Notes under the pieces: model-generated | The model's input: only the letters and a program-made list of their open reading frames with translations | What the model was told of the DNA's origin: nothing | Databases searched by the model: none | Made by a program: the position numbers and the translations under genes | Part shown: positions 40,260-49,838 of the stretch, in pieces | Position numbering within the stretch: position 1 is the first letter of the stretch | Layout: each line of letters starts with the position of its first letter | NCBI RefSeq assembly: GCF_028737265.1 | Contig: NZ_JAQZAK010000005.1 | Coordinates: 62,001 to 126,000 of the forward strand | Reading direction: 5' to 3' | From: Actinomycetospora callitridis | GTDB lineage: Bacteria > Actinomycetota > Actinomycetes > Mycobacteriales > Pseudonocardiaceae | Length of the DNA: 64,000 bases

Positions 40260-42140
40260 ATGACCTCAGGTGGGACAGAGCTGGACGAGGCGCCCGAGGA
40301 GCTGACGCTGGCGGCCGAGTTCGACGACCCGACGCGCGCGCAGTGGCAGGAGCTCGTCGCCGGCGTGCTGGCGAAGTCGGGCCGGGAGGTGACGCCCGAG
40401 GAGGCCGAGGCCGCGCTGGCCACGGTGACCGACGACGGCATCACGATCGCCGGGCTCTACGCCGCCGAGGACGCCCCGGGCGTCGACACCGGCGTCCCCG
40501 GGCTCTCGCCGTTCGTGCGCGGCGCCCGCCCCGAGGGGCAGGTCGCCGACGGGTGGCTCGTGCGCCAGCGACACGCGTTCCCCGCCGACGTCGAGGTCGC
40601 CGAGGCCCACGACGTCCTCATGGCCGAGCTGGAGAACGGCGTCTCGTCGCTCTGGCTCGTGCTCGGCGACGCCGGCGGCCCGCCCGTCGCGGCACTCGAC
40701 GGGCTGCTCGAGGGCGTGTTCGTCGACCTCGCGCCGATCGCCCTCGAGGCCGGCCGCGACACCCCGGACGCCGCCGCGGCGCTGCTGCGCTTCGCCGAGC
40801 AGGCCGGGGCCGGCGCGATCCCCGGCTCGCTCGGCTACGACCCGCTGCTGGACCGCACGCAGGGCGGGCCCGCGCTCGATCAGCAGTACCGCGACGCCCT
40901 CGTCGAGCACGCGAGGACGGCCGCCGCGAGCCACCCGCAGCTGCGCACCGTGGTCGCCGACGGCCGGCCCTACCACCGCGCCGGCGGCAGCGACGCCCAG
41001 GAGCTCGGGGCCGCGCTGGCCGCCGGGGTCGCCGCCCTGCGCACGCTCACCGAGGCGGGCCTGAGCACCGACGAGGCCTTCGCCCGCCTGGAGTTCCGCT
41101 TCGCCGCCACCGCCGACCAGTTCGCGACGCTGGCCAAGCTCCGGGCCGTGCGCCGCTGCTGGGACCGCATCGGCGACGTCAGCGGCGCCGCGGAGAGCAG
41201 CCGGGCGATGGCGCAGCACGCCGTCACGAGCCCCGCGATGATCACCCGCCGCGACCCCTGGGTGAACATGCTGCGCAGCACCGTCGCCGCCGTCGGCGCG
41301 GGACTCGGCGGTGCCGCGGCCGTCACGGTGCTGCCCTTCGACAGCGAGCTGGGTCGCCCCGACGAGGCCGCCCGCCGCCTCGCGCGCAACACCCAGGCGC
41401 TGCTGCTCGAGGAGTCGCACCTCGCGCACGTGATCGACCCGGCCGGCGGCTCCTGGTACGTCGAGTCGCTCACCGACGCGCTCGCCCACGCGGCCTGGGA
41501 GGAGTTCACGCGCATCGAGCGCGACGGCGGGATCGAGGCCGTGCTCGACGACGGCAGCCTCGCCGCCCGCCTCGACGCGACCTGGCAGCAGCGCGCGGGG
41601 CGCATCGCCGCCCGCTTGGACCCGATCACCGGCGTCAGCGAGTTCCCGAACCTCCACGAGGAGCTCCCGCGCCGCGCGCCGCGCCCCGACACCGACCACG
41701 AGGGCGGCCTGCCGCGGCGTCGCTACGCCGAGGTGTTCGAGACGCTCCGGGACCGTGCCGACGCCGCCGAGGAGCGCCCCACGGTCTTCCTCGCGACCAT
41801 CGGCAAGCTCGCCGAGTACACCGCCCGCGTGTCGTTCACCCAGAACCTGATGGGCGCCGGCGGCATCGTCACCGTCGACGGGCCGGGCGGCACGGACACC
41901 GCGGAGATCGCGAACGCCTTCCGCGGGGCCGGCACCCCGGTCGCGGTGATCGCGTCGTCGGACAAGAACTACGACCAGTACGCCGCCGACGTCGCGGCCG
42001 CCCTGCGCGAGGCGGGTGCCGCGCGCATCCTGCTGGCGGGGAAGAAGGACATCGACGGTGTGGACGGCACGCTCCACGCCGGCTGCGACGCGGCCGCCGT
42101 CCTGCGTGACACGCTCGACGAGCTGGAGGGTCAGCGATGA
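40260..42140 (+). CDS. mutA: Methylmalonyl-CoA mutase small subunit
   Basis: Non-catalytic subunit of heterodimeric methylmalonyl-CoA mutase, 626 residues. The TIM-barrel region includes [20 protein letters not shown] and the [20 protein letters not shown] block. The C-terminal flavodoxin-like domain ([23 protein letters not shown]) lacks the cobalamin-ligand DxHxxG motif, as expected for MutA. ATG 40260 is set by the leaderless promoter. It is coupled to mutB by a 4-nt overlap. It functions in propionyl-CoA catabolism or succinyl-CoA/methylmalonyl-CoA interconversion. Confidence 0.95.
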   Translation: MTSGGTELDEAPEELTLAAEFDDPTRAQWQELVAGVLAKSGREVTPEEAEAALATVTDDGITIAGLYAAEDAPGVDTGVPGLSPFVRGARPEGQVADGWLVRQRHAFPADVEVAEAHDVLMAELENGVSSLWLVLGDAGGPPVAALDGLLEGVFVDLAPIALEAGRDTPDAAAALLRFAEQAGAGAIPGSLGYDPLLDRTQGGPALDQQYRDALVEHARTAAASHPQLRTVVADGRPYHRAGGSDAQELGAALAAGVAALRTLTEAGLSTDEAFARLEFRFAATADQFATLAKLRAVRRCWDRIGDVSGAAESSRAMAQHAVTSPAMITRRDPWVNMLRSTVAAVGAGLGGAAAVTVLPFDSELGRPDEAARRLARNTQALLLEESHLAHVIDPAGGSWYVESLTDALAHAAWEEFTRIERDGGIEAVLDDGSLAARLDATWQQRAGRIAARLDPITGVSEFPNLHEELPRRAPRPDTDHEGGLPRRRYAEVFETLRDRADAAEERPTVFLATIGKLAEYTARVSFTQNLMGAGGIVTVDGPGGTDTAEIANAFRGAGTPVAVIASSDKNYDQYAADVAAALREAGAARILLAGKKDIDGVDGTLHAGCDAAAVLRDTLDELEGQR

Positions 42141-44344
42141 GCATCCCGAACTTCGGCGACGTCGAGCTCGGCACGCCCGAGGCCGCCTCCGGCGACTGGG
42201 AGGCCGCGCTCGAGGCGTCGACCGGCAAGGGCTCCGAGGACCTGGTGTGGGAGACCCCCGAGGGCATCGGGGTCAAGCCGCTCTACACCGACGCCGACCT
42301 CGAGGGCCTCGACTTCCTGCGCACCTACCCCGGCATCACGCCCTACCTGCGCGGGCCGTACCCGACGATGTACGTCACCCAGCCCTGGACGGTGCGCCAG
42401 TACGCCGGGTTCTCGACGGCCGCGGAGTCCAACGCGTTCTACCGGCGCAACCTCGCGGCTGGGCAGAAGGGCCTGTCGGTCGCGTTCGACCTGCCGACGC
42501 ACCGCGGCTACGACTCCGACAACCCCCGCGTCTCCGGCGACGTCGGCATGGCCGGGGTGTCGATCGACTCGATCCTCGACATGCGCCAGCTCTTCGACGG
42601 CATCCCGCTGGACCGCATGTCGGTGTCGATGACCATGAACGGGGCCGTGCTCCCGGTGATGGCGCTCTACGTCGCCGCGGCCGAGGAGCAGGGGGTGTCG
42701 ACGGACCAGCTCGCCGGGACCATCCAGAACGACATCCTCAAGGAGTTCATGGTCCGCAACACCTACATCTACCCGCCGAAGCCGTCGATGCAGATCATCT
42801 CGGACATCTTCAGCTTCACCTCGGAGAAGATGCCGAAGTTCAACTCGATCTCCATCTCCGGCTACCACATCCAGGAGGCCGGGGCCTCGGCCGACCTGGA
42901 GCTGGCCTACACGCTGGCCGACGGGGTGGAGTACCTGCGGGCGGGCCGTGATTCTGGGCTGACTGTCGACGAATTCGCGCCCAGGCTGTCCTTCTTCTGG
43001 GGCATCGGCATGAACTACTTCATGGAGATCGCCAAGCTCCGCGCGGCGAGGCTGCTGTGGGCGAAGCTCGTGGCGTCGTTCGGCGCGACGAACCCGAAGT
43101 CGCTCTCCCTGCGCACGCACAGCCAGACCTCGGGCTGGTCGCTGACCGCCCAGGACGTCTACAACAACGTCGTCCGCACCTGCGTCGAGGCGATGGCGGC
43201 GACGCAGGGCCACACCCAGTCGCTGCACACGAACGCGCTCGACGAGGCGCTCGCGCTGCCCACCGACTTCTCCGCGCGCATCGCCCGCAACACCCAGCTG
43301 CTGCTGCAGCAGGAGTCCGGGACGACGCGCACCGTCGACCCGTGGGGCGGCTCGGCCTACGTCGAGCGGCTGACCCAGGAGCTCGCGCAGCGGGCGTGGG
43401 CCCACATCCAGGAGGTCGAGTCCACCGGCGGCATGGCGCAGGCGATCGACGAGGGCCTGCCCAAGATGCGCATCGAGGAGGCCGCCGCCCGCACGCAGGC
43501 GCGCATCGACTCCGGGCGCCAGCCGCTGATCGGCGTCAACAAGTACCCGCTGACCTCGGGCGAGGACGTCGACGTCCTCAAGGTCGACAACGCCGACGTG
43601 CTGCGCCAGCAGGTCGAGCGCCTCAAGCAGCTGCGCGAGGACCGCGACGACGACGCCGTGCGCTCGGCGCTCGAGCAGCTGACCAACGCCGCCCGCGCCG
43701 CGTCCGAGGGCACCCGGGAGAGCGGTCTCGAGAGCAACCTCCTCAAGCTCGCCATCGACGCCGCGCGCGCGAAGGCCAGCGTCGGGGAGATCTCCGACGC
43801 GCTCGAGGAGGTCTACGGCCGGCACCGCTCGGACGTCCGGACGATCTCCGGGGTCTACCGTGACGAGGTGGGCGAGAACTCCGCCGTCGAGCAGGCCAGG
43901 CAGGCTGCGCAGGCGTTCGAGGAGGCCGAGGGCCGCCGGCCCCGCATCCTCGTCGCGAAGATGGGCCAGGACGGGCACGACCGCGGGCAGAAGGTCATCG
44001 CCACCGCGTTCGCCGACCTCGGCTTCGACGTCGACGTGGGCCCGCTGTTCCAGACCCCGGGCGAGGTCGCGCGCCAGGCCGTCGAGTCCGACGTGCACGT
44101 CGTCGGCGTCTCGTCGCTCGCCGCCGGGCACCTCTCGCTCGTGCCCGCGCTCCGCGACGAGCTCGCCGAGGCCGGTGCCGGGGAGATCCTGATCGTCGCC
44201 GGCGGCGTCATCCCGCCCGGCGACCACCAGGAGCTGCTCGACAAGGGCGCCGCGGCGATCTTCGGCCCGGGCACCGTGATCGCCGAGGCGGCCACGCAGC
44301 TGCTGGAGACCCTGTCGCAGCGGCTGGGGCACAGCACGTCCTGA
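42137..44344 (+). CDS. mutB: Methylmalonyl-CoA mutase large (catalytic) subunit
   Basis: Adenosylcobalamin-dependent mutase, 735 residues, interconverting (R)-methylmalonyl-CoA and succinyl-CoA. The substrate barrel has [40 protein letters not shown] (split) and the [10 protein letters not shown] block. The B12 domain carries the base-off motif [10 protein letters not shown] with axial His614, then [10 protein letters not shown] and [11 protein letters not shown] 42137 overlaps mutA, and its stop overlaps the meaB start (TGATG). Confidence 0.97.
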   Translation: MSIPNFGDVELGTPEAASGDWEAALEASTGKGSEDLVWETPEGIGVKPLYTDADLEGLDFLRTYPGITPYLRGPYPTMYVTQPWTVRQYAGFSTAAESNAFYRRNLAAGQKGLSVAFDLPTHRGYDSDNPRVSGDVGMAGVSIDSILDMRQLFDGIPLDRMSVSMTMNGAVLPVMALYVAAAEEQGVSTDQLAGTIQNDILKEFMVRNTYIYPPKPSMQIISDIFSFTSEKMPKFNSISISGYHIQEAGASADLELAYTLADGVEYLRAGRDSGLTVDEFAPRLSFFWGIGMNYFMEIAKLRAARLLWAKLVASFGATNPKSLSLRTHSQTSGWSLTAQDVYNNVVRTCVEAMAATQGHTQSLHTNALDEALALPTDFSARIARNTQLLLQQESGTTRTVDPWGGSAYVERLTQELAQRAWAHIQEVESTGGMAQAIDEGLPKMRIEEAAARTQARIDSGRQPLIGVNKYPLTSGEDVDVLKVDNADVLRQQVERLKQLREDRDDDAVRSALEQLTNAARAASEGTRESGLESNLLKLAIDAARAKASVGEISDALEEVYGRHRSDVRTISGVYRDEVGENSAVEQARQAAQAFEEAEGRRPRILVAKMGQDGHDRGQKVIATAFADLGFDVDVGPLFQTPGEVARQAVESDVHVVGVSSLAAGHLSLVPALRDELAEAGAGEILIVAGGVIPPGDHQELLDKGAAAIFGPGTVIAEAATQLLETLSQRLGHSTS

Positions 44345-45324
44345 TGGATCTGGACAAGTACGTCGACGGCGTCCGGTCCGGTTCGCGGCTCTGGATCGGC
44401 CGGGCGATCACGCTCGTCGAGTCGACCCGCCCCGACCACCAGGAGGCCGCGCAGGAGCTGCTCGTCGAGCTGCTGCCGCACGCCGGCGGGGCCCGGCGGA
44501 TCGGCATCTCCGGGGTGCCCGGCGTCGGGAAGTCGACGTTCATCGGCGCGCTCGGGTCGACGCTCACCGCCGCGGGGTCGAAGGTGGCGGTGCTGGCCGT
44601 CGACCCGTCCTCGACCCGCTCCGGCGGCTCCATCCTCGGCGACAAGACGCGGATGAACGAGCTCGCAGGAGACGACGACGCGTTCATCCGCCCGTCGCCC
44701 ACCGCCGGGACGCTCGGCGGGGTCGCGAAGGCGACGCGCGAGACGATGGTCGTGATGGAGGCGGCGGGCTACGACGTCGTCATCGTCGAGACGGTCGGCG
44801 TCGGGCAGTCCGAGACGACCGTCGCGCAGATGGTCGACTCGTTCCTCTTCCTCACCCTCGCCCGCACCGGCGACTCGCTGCAGGGCATCAAGCGCGGCAT
44901 CCTCGAGATCGCCGACGTGATCGCGGTGAACAAGGCCGACGGTCCCCACGCCCGCGAGGCGAAGCGGGCGGCCCGGGAGCTCGAGCAGGCGCTGGCGATG
45001 CTCCGGGGGGAGCGCGAGTCCTGGAAGGTCCCGGTCCTGACCTGTAGCGCCGCCGAGCGCACGGGTCTCGACGACGTCTGGTCGGCGCTGGTGCGCCACC
45101 AGGAGCACCTCGACGCCGAGGGCGGCCTCGCCGAGAAGCGCGCCCGCCAGCAGGTGGACTGGACCTGGCAGATGGTCCGCGACCGCGTGCTCGGGCGCCT
45201 GAAGGACCATCCCGAGGTCAAGGACATGCGCAGCGAGCTCGAGCGCGAGGTGCAGGCCGGCGAGCTGACCCCGGCGCTGGCCGCCGACCGCATCCTCGAC
45301 GCGTTCCTCGGCACGCGCGGCTGA
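44344..45324 (+). CDS. meaB: Methylmalonyl-CoA mutase-associated GTPase MeaB
   Basis: G3E-family P-loop GTPase, 326 residues, chaperone of methylmalonyl-CoA mutase that guards and gates cofactor loading. Walker A GVPGVGKST is at residues 57-65. Also present are LAVDPSSTRSGGSILGDKTRM (two parts), the switch ETVGVGQSET and the guanine motif NKADG. The C-terminal dimerisation arm is present. ATG 44344 overlaps mutB, completing the mutA-mutB-meaB operon. There is no mce epimerase or cobalamin adenosyltransferase gene here. Confidence 0.96.
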   Translation: MDLDKYVDGVRSGSRLWIGRAITLVESTRPDHQEAAQELLVELLPHAGGARRIGISGVPGVGKSTFIGALGSTLTAAGSKVAVLAVDPSSTRSGGSILGDKTRMNELAGDDDAFIRPSPTAGTLGGVAKATRETMVVMEAAGYDVVIVETVGVGQSETTVAQMVDSFLFLTLARTGDSLQGIKRGILEIADVIAVNKADGPHAREAKRAARELEQALAMLRGERESWKVPVLTCSAAERTGLDDVWSALVRHQEHLDAEGGLAEKRARQQVDWTWQMVRDRVLGRLKDHPEVKDMRSELEREVQAGELTPALAADRILDAFLGTRG

Positions 45325-45347
45325 CCCGGTCACCGTCCGGGGGAGAT

Positions 45348-45363
45348 GCTTCGAAACCGAAGC
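45348..45363. promoter_or_regulatory. GCTTCG/CGAAGC palindrome, copy 2
   Basis: GATGCTTCGAAACCGAAGCGTC holds the stem GCTTCG-AAAC-CGAAGC. It lies 24 nt after meaB and 43 nt before the next gene, so it may be an operator or a terminator. A TAGAAC box (45395-45400) then lies 6 nt before ATG 45407. Confidence 0.5.
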
Positions 45364-45406
45364 GTCGCGGGCGAGGTGGTCGACTCCGAGCGGGTAGAAC
45401 GTGCTC

Positions 45407-45763
45407 ATGAGCGAGGAGCCCGCCGGCGGTCAGAACCCCCTCTGGGGCCTCATCTCCGGACTGCGCGGGGTGGCGGACAACGTCGTGCGGGCCGCGGGCG
45501 CGGCGAACCCGCTCGGCGATCTGCCCGCCCTGCCCGACATCGCCACCCACCCGGGCGCGATGTCCGCCGCGCAGCTCGGGGCGATCCGCACGGCGCTGCA
45601 GGCCCAGCGCGACGCCGTCGCCGCCATGCAGAGCCAGCTCGTCGCGTTCGACCAGCAGCTCCAGGTGCTCCAGCGCCTGCTCGTGCCGATGGCGGAGTGG
45701 AGCGAGACCTGGGCGCGGCTCGAGGCCCGGGTGGTCCCCGGGACGTCGTCGGACGACCGGTGA
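45407..45763 (+). CDS. Small helical protein, hypothetical
   Basis: A 118-residue protein, mostly amphipathic helix. Segments are NPLWGLISGLRGVADNVVRA, AAQLGAIRTALQAQRDAVAA and QSQLVAFDQQLQVLQRLLVP, then an acidic Trp-containing end (MAEWSETWARLEARVV). The heptad pattern and length are reminiscent of phasin-like or scaffold proteins, but I cannot assign a family. ATG 45407 is supported by a TAGAAC box 6 nt upstream. It overlaps the phosphodiesterase start (GTGA), so the two are co-translated. Confidence 0.75.
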   Translation: MSEEPAGGQNPLWGLISGLRGVADNVVRAAGAANPLGDLPALPDIATHPGAMSAAQLGAIRTALQAQRDAVAAMQSQLVAFDQQLQVLQRLLVPMAEWSETWARLEARVVPGTSSDDR

Positions 45764-46893
45764 GTGGCGAGCCGGTGCTCCCGGACCCGGGGGCGCCGGG
45801 CCTGCACGACGTCATGCCGGCCGTGCTCGCCGGGCTCGGCGCGGGCCCCGTCGTGCCCGGGCTGGCACTGCCCGAGGCGCGCGCGGTGGGGCTCCTGCTC
45901 ATCGACGGGCTCGGACACGCTCAACTGCGCGAGCACGCGCGCGACGCCCCGTTCCTCGCGGCGATGGCGGAGCACGGTCCGCTGCCGGTCGGCTTCCCGT
46001 CCAGCACCCCGATCAGCCTGACGACCCTCGGCACCGGGCTGCCGCCGGGCGCCCACGGCACCCTCGGCGTCCGGTTCCGGGTCGACGACCTCCTGCTCGA
46101 CGCCCTGACCTGGACCGCCGACGGCAAGGACGTGCGCGAGCAGCTGGTGCCCGAGGTCGTCCAGCCGCACCCCACGGTGTTCGAGCGGGCCGCCGCGCAG
46201 GACGTCGGGGCCACCGTCGTCTCGTACCGGGCCTTCCGCGGGTCCGGGCTGACCCGCTCGGCCCTGCGCGGCGCGGACTACCGGGGCGTCGGGGCCCTCG
46301 GCGACCTCGCCGCCGAGATGATCGAGGCCCTGGGCCGTCCGGGGCGACAGCTCGTCTACGGCTACCACGCGGACCTCGACCAGCTCGGGCACCTCCACGG
46401 CCCGGGGTCGCTCGCCTGGCGGTTCCAGCTGCGCCAGCTCGACCACCTCGTCGAGCAGCTCGTCGCGGAGCTCCCCGCCGACGCGGTGCTCGCCGTGACC
46501 GCGGACCACGGGATGGTCACCGTGGACCGGAAGCACGACGCCGACACCGACCCTGACCTGCTCGCCGGCGTCGCCCTCGTCGGCGGCGACCCGCGCGCCC
46601 GCCTGGTCTACGCCCGCCCCGGCGCGGCCGACGACGTGCTCGCGTCCTGGCGCGGGGTGCTGGGTGACGACGCGTGGATCCGCGCCGACGCCGAGGCGAT
46701 CGCGCAGGACTGGTTCGGGCCGCTCGACGACGCGCTGCGGACCCGGGTGCCGGACGCCGTGGTCGCCCTGCGGGGCACGGCCGCGGTCGTGCGCTCGGAG
46801 GAGGAGCCCCTGCTCTCGCGCCTGCCGGGCCAGCACGGATCGCTGACCGCCGAGGAGCGGTACGTGCCTCTCCTAGTTGCTGATGGCCGGTGA
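45760..46893 (+). CDS. Type I phosphodiesterase/nucleotide pyrophosphatase family protein
   Basis: Alkaline-phosphatase-superfamily enzyme, 377 residues, without a signal peptide. Metal-site motifs are LLLIDGLGHAQL, the catalytic Ser/Thr in FPSSTPISLTTLGTG, the YHADLDQLGHLHGPGS motif and TADHGMVTV. This matches the PF01663-type nucleotide pyrophosphatase group common in actinobacteria. GTG 45760 overlaps the upstream small gene. It overlaps the convergent NAD(P)-binding gene by 21 nt. The substrate is probably a phosphodiester or pyrophosphate nucleotide. Confidence 0.88.
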   Translation: MSGEPVLPDPGAPGLHDVMPAVLAGLGAGPVVPGLALPEARAVGLLLIDGLGHAQLREHARDAPFLAAMAEHGPLPVGFPSSTPISLTTLGTGLPPGAHGTLGVRFRVDDLLLDALTWTADGKDVREQLVPEVVQPHPTVFERAAAQDVGATVVSYRAFRGSGLTRSALRGADYRGVGALGDLAAEMIEALGRPGRQLVYGYHADLDQLGHLHGPGSLAWRFQLRQLDHLVEQLVAELPADAVLAVTADHGMVTVDRKHDADTDPDLLAGVALVGGDPRARLVYARPGAADDVLASWRGVLGDDAWIRADAEAIAQDWFGPLDDALRTRVPDAVVALRGTAAVVRSEEEPLLSRLPGQHGSLTAEERYVPLLVADGR

Positions 46894-47508
46894 GGCGCCG
46901 ACGAAGCGGTCGTCGGTGAGCTGGTCGACGAGGACCGACGCGACGTCGGTGCGTGCCATCGGCGCCCCGACGTCGCCGCCGAGGAACCCGGCGCGCAGGG
47001 TGCCGTTGGTCGGGATGTCGATCGGCGCGGTGATCCGGGCGAGCGTCCAGTCCAGCTCGGAGGTGGTGACGACCTCGCTGATCCCCTGGATCTCGCGCAG
47101 CGCGCCGGGGATGAGCAGGCCGATCCCGACGGGTACGAGCCGGTCGATCAGGCCCGGACGGTCGCGGGGGTCGGGGACGCTGACGGTCGCGAGGGCGATG
47201 AGGCGCCGGACGCCGCTCTCGTGCATCGCGGCCACGATCGTCCGCGTCGCCTCGGTGAGCGGGCCACTGCGCAGGAAGGGGTCGATGGCCGGGCCGAGGG
47301 CGCTGATCACCGCGTCGGCGCCGTCGACGGCCTTGCGGATCGCGGGGGCGTCGTCCAGCTCGGCGACGATCACCTCGAGGTGCTCGTCCTCCACCGTGAG
47401 TTTCCCGGGCGAGCGCACCAGCGCACGGACGTGGTGACCGGCCTCGAGCAGCTGCTCCACGACGAGGTGGCCGATCTTGCCGGTCGCGCCGAACACCGTG
47501 ACGTCCAT
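46873..47508 (-). CDS. NAD(P)H-binding SDR-like protein
   Basis: Atypical SDR (NAD(P)-binding, YwnB/BVR-B-like) of 211 residues. The dinucleotide loop TVFGATGKIGHLVVEQLLEAG is at the start (residues 4-24 in two parts). Then come VRALVRSPGKL, ADAVISALGP, GVRRLIALATVSV and a C-terminal ARTDVASVLVDQL. ATG 47508 is chosen. It ends inside the convergent phosphodiesterase gene by 21 nt. Likely a flavin- or quinone-related reductase or a regulator; unproven. Confidence 0.85.
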   Translation of the reverse strand: MDVTVFGATGKIGHLVVEQLLEAGHHVRALVRSPGKLTVEDEHLEVIVAELDDAPAIRKAVDGADAVISALGPAIDPFLRSGPLTEATRTIVAAMHESGVRRLIALATVSVPDPRDRPGLIDRLVPVGIGLLIPGALREIQGISEVVTTSELDWTLARITAPIDIPTNGTLRAGFLGGDVGAPMARTDVASVLVDQLTDDRFVGASPAISN

Positions 47509-47560
47509 GCCGGCGGGTACCCGCGCTCCGCCGGCCCGGGCCGTGGGCGCGCTCACACGA

Positions 47561-48625
47561 TCAGCCGGAGGTGCCGACCCCGCGCGAGAGCGTCGGCCAC
47601 AGCGCGTCCGGGCCCCCGGCCGCCAGCGTGCGGCCCAGGCGGGTCGCCCAGGCCCGCTCGCCACCCCACTCGTCGCGCCACGACCACAGCCGCCGGGTGA
47701 GGACGCCGAGGGCGAACTCGCGGGTCACGCCCATGGCGCCGGTCGCCTGGTGGGCCGCGGCGGCCACGAGCCCGGCGGCCTCCGACGCGACGGCGGACGC
47801 GGCGGCCGCGTCCAGCGCGGCGGGCTCCCCGTGCTCGCCGGCGCCCACCGCGGCCGCGCGGGCGGCCATCGCCGCCATCTCGGCCTGCTCGGCGAGGCGG
47901 ACGAGGTGGTCGGCGACGGCCGGGAACCGCGACACCGGGCGCCCGAACTGCACGCGCTCGCCGGTGTAGGCGACGGTCAGGTCGCGGACGCGGTGCGCCG
48001 CGCCGGCGATCAGGGCCGCGCGCGCCAGCGCCCCGCGGCGGGCGAGCGCCTCACGGGCGTCGGGCGGGGCCGGCGCGAGGGTCTCGGGGACGACGCCGTC
48101 GAGACCCACGGCGTCGCGGGGCTCGCCCGCGAGGTTGCGTCCCGGCGTGATCGACGCCCCGGCCGGGTCGACGACGGCGACGACGAGACCGCTGCCGGGG
48201 TCGTCGGCGAGCAGGACGATCCGGCGGGCCCGCCGCGCCCACGCCACCCGCTCCAGGCGCCCCACCAGCGCCCCGTGCCGCAGGGCGACGGGGCCGGCGC
48301 CCGTGGTCAGCGGCCCGTCGGGCAGCGCGAGGTCCGCGTGCGCGAGCAGGCGGCCGGCGAGCAGGCCGGTCTCGGCCAGCGGCACGGGGGCGGCGGCCGC
48401 GCCGACCTCCTCGAGGATCGCGCACGCCTCGGCCACCGACCCGCCGGCGCCGCCCGCGTCCTCGGGCACGCCGACGGTGGTGAAGCCGCCGGCGTGCAGG
48501 GGGTCCCACACCCCGGGGGCCCAGCCGTCGCGCTCGGCGTCCTCGAGCACGGCAGGGGTGCACCGGTCGGCGAGCACGTCGGCGACGGCCTCGCGCACGG
48601 CCGTGACGTCGGGCAGCGCCGTCAT
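47561..48625 (-). CDS. Acyl-CoA dehydrogenase, subunit-type (short)
   Basis: Acyl-CoA dehydrogenase of 354 residues with GFTTVGVPEDAGGAGGSVAEA, a VQFGRPVSRFPAVADHLVRL helix and TGAMGVTREFALGVLTRRLW. It lacks clear sequence for the catalytic-base Glu region and much of the middle FAD-binding consensus. That is typical of the partner subunit in heterotetrameric (alpha2beta2) actinobacterial enzymes acting on branched or steroid side chains. ATG 48625 overlaps the stop of the next-upstream acyl-CoA dehydrogenase (ATGA). Pairing is strongly supported; substrate is unknown. Confidence 0.9.
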   Translation of the reverse strand: MTALPDVTAVREAVADVLADRCTPAVLEDAERDGWAPGVWDPLHAGGFTTVGVPEDAGGAGGSVAEACAILEEVGAAAAPVPLAETGLLAGRLLAHADLALPDGPLTTGAGPVALRHGALVGRLERVAWARRARRIVLLADDPGSGLVVAVVDPAGASITPGRNLAGEPRDAVGLDGVVPETLAPAPPDAREALARRGALARAALIAGAAHRVRDLTVAYTGERVQFGRPVSRFPAVADHLVRLAEQAEMAAMAARAAAVGAGEHGEPAALDAAAASAVASEAAGLVAAAAHQATGAMGVTREFALGVLTRRLWSWRDEWGGERAWATRLGRTLAAGGPDALWPTLSRGVGTSG

Positions 48626-49761
48626 CGCGTGAGCGCCTTGGCCGCGATCCCGCGCAGCACCTCGGTGGTGCCGCCGCGCAGCGTCCACGTCGGGGCGTTG
48701 AGCACGCACTCGGCCAGCAGGCGCTCGAACATCGTCGGGCCCTCCGGATCGATCTCCCCGCCCGCGGCGTCGCGCAGGGTCTCGACCACCTGCTGCTCAA
48801 ACGTGGTGCCGACGTCCTTGACCAGCGCGGCCTCCACCGCCGGCGCCTCGCCCTGCTCGAGCGAGCGGGCGACGGCGAGTGAGAGCTGGCGGATCGTCCA
48901 CATCTGCGCGCCGATCCGCCCGATCGCGGCGGCCCTCGTGTCGTCGACGTCCTCGCCGTGGGTCTCGAGGAACGCCCGGTACAGGCCCAGCACCGACAGG
49001 TAGCGATCGGGGCCGGAGCGCTCGTGGGCGAGCTCGGCGGTCACCTGGGCCCAGCCCTTCCCGACCTCGCCGAGGACGCGCTCGTCGGGGACGAACACGC
49101 CGTCGAGCACCACCTCGTTGACGTGCTCCTCGCCGTCGATCAGCGGGATCGGCGAGACGCGGACGCCGTCGGCGCCGAGGTCGACGATCAGCTGCGAGAG
49201 GCCCGCGTGGCGGTCGCCGGCCTCCGCCTCCGGGGTCGTGCGGCAGAGCACCACCGCGAAGTGGTTGAGGTGCGCGTTGGTGGTCCAGACCTTGGTGCCC
49301 GTGACCCGCCAGCCTCCCTCGACGCGCGTCGCCGTCGTGCGCACCGACGCGAGGTCCGAGCCCGCGTCGGGCTCGCTCATGCCGAGGGAGAACCAGCACT
49401 CGCCGGCGGCGATGCGGGGGAGGAACCAGCGGCGCTGCTCCTCGGTGCCGAAGCGCAGCAGGGCGGGCGCGGTCTGGCGCTCGGCGATCCAGTGCGCGGC
49501 GATCGGCGCGCCCGCCGCCAGCAGCTCCTCGACCACCACGAAGCGCCGCACGGTGCTCGCGCCGGCGCCGCCGTACTCGACGGGGATGGACATGCCGACC
49601 CATCCCCGCTCCGCCAGCGCCCGCGTGAACTCCGGGTCGTGGCGGCCGCCGAGACCCAGACCGGGGCGGAAGTCGGCGGGCAGGATCCCGGCGAGGAAGC
49701 CGCGCACCTCCTCGCGCAGCCCCTCCTCCTCCGGCGACAGCGCGGACGGAGCGAAGATCAT
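48622..49761 (-). CDS. Acyl-CoA dehydrogenase, subunit-type (full)
   Basis: Acyl-CoA dehydrogenase of 379 residues with FAD/substrate motifs WFSLGMSEPDAGSDLASVRT (two parts), GGWRVTGTKVWTTNAHLN, KGWAQVTAELAHERSGPDRY and the C-terminal APTWTLRGGTTEVLRGIAAKA. It starts at ATG 49761. With the downstream gene it makes a two-gene operon, the arrangement of FadE pairs that act on steroid or branched acyl-CoAs in actinobacteria. No other beta-oxidation gene adjoins it, so the substrate stays open. Confidence 0.92.
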   Translation of the reverse strand: MIFAPSALSPEEEGLREEVRGFLAGILPADFRPGLGLGGRHDPEFTRALAERGWVGMSIPVEYGGAGASTVRRFVVVEELLAAGAPIAAHWIAERQTAPALLRFGTEEQRRWFLPRIAAGECWFSLGMSEPDAGSDLASVRTTATRVEGGWRVTGTKVWTTNAHLNHFAVVLCRTTPEAEAGDRHAGLSQLIVDLGADGVRVSPIPLIDGEEHVNEVVLDGVFVPDERVLGEVGKGWAQVTAELAHERSGPDRYLSVLGLYRAFLETHGEDVDDTRAAAIGRIGAQMWTIRQLSLAVARSLEQGEAPAVEAALVKDVGTTFEQQVVETLRDAAGGEIDPEGPTMFERLLAECVLNAPTWTLRGGTTEVLRGIAAKALTR

Positions 49762-49838
49762 CGTTCGGCCTCCCGGGGTGGCGCGCGGTCGCGCTGTCAC
49801 CGTGCCGCACCGGGCGACCCGGGGCCAGCCGCAGGTGA

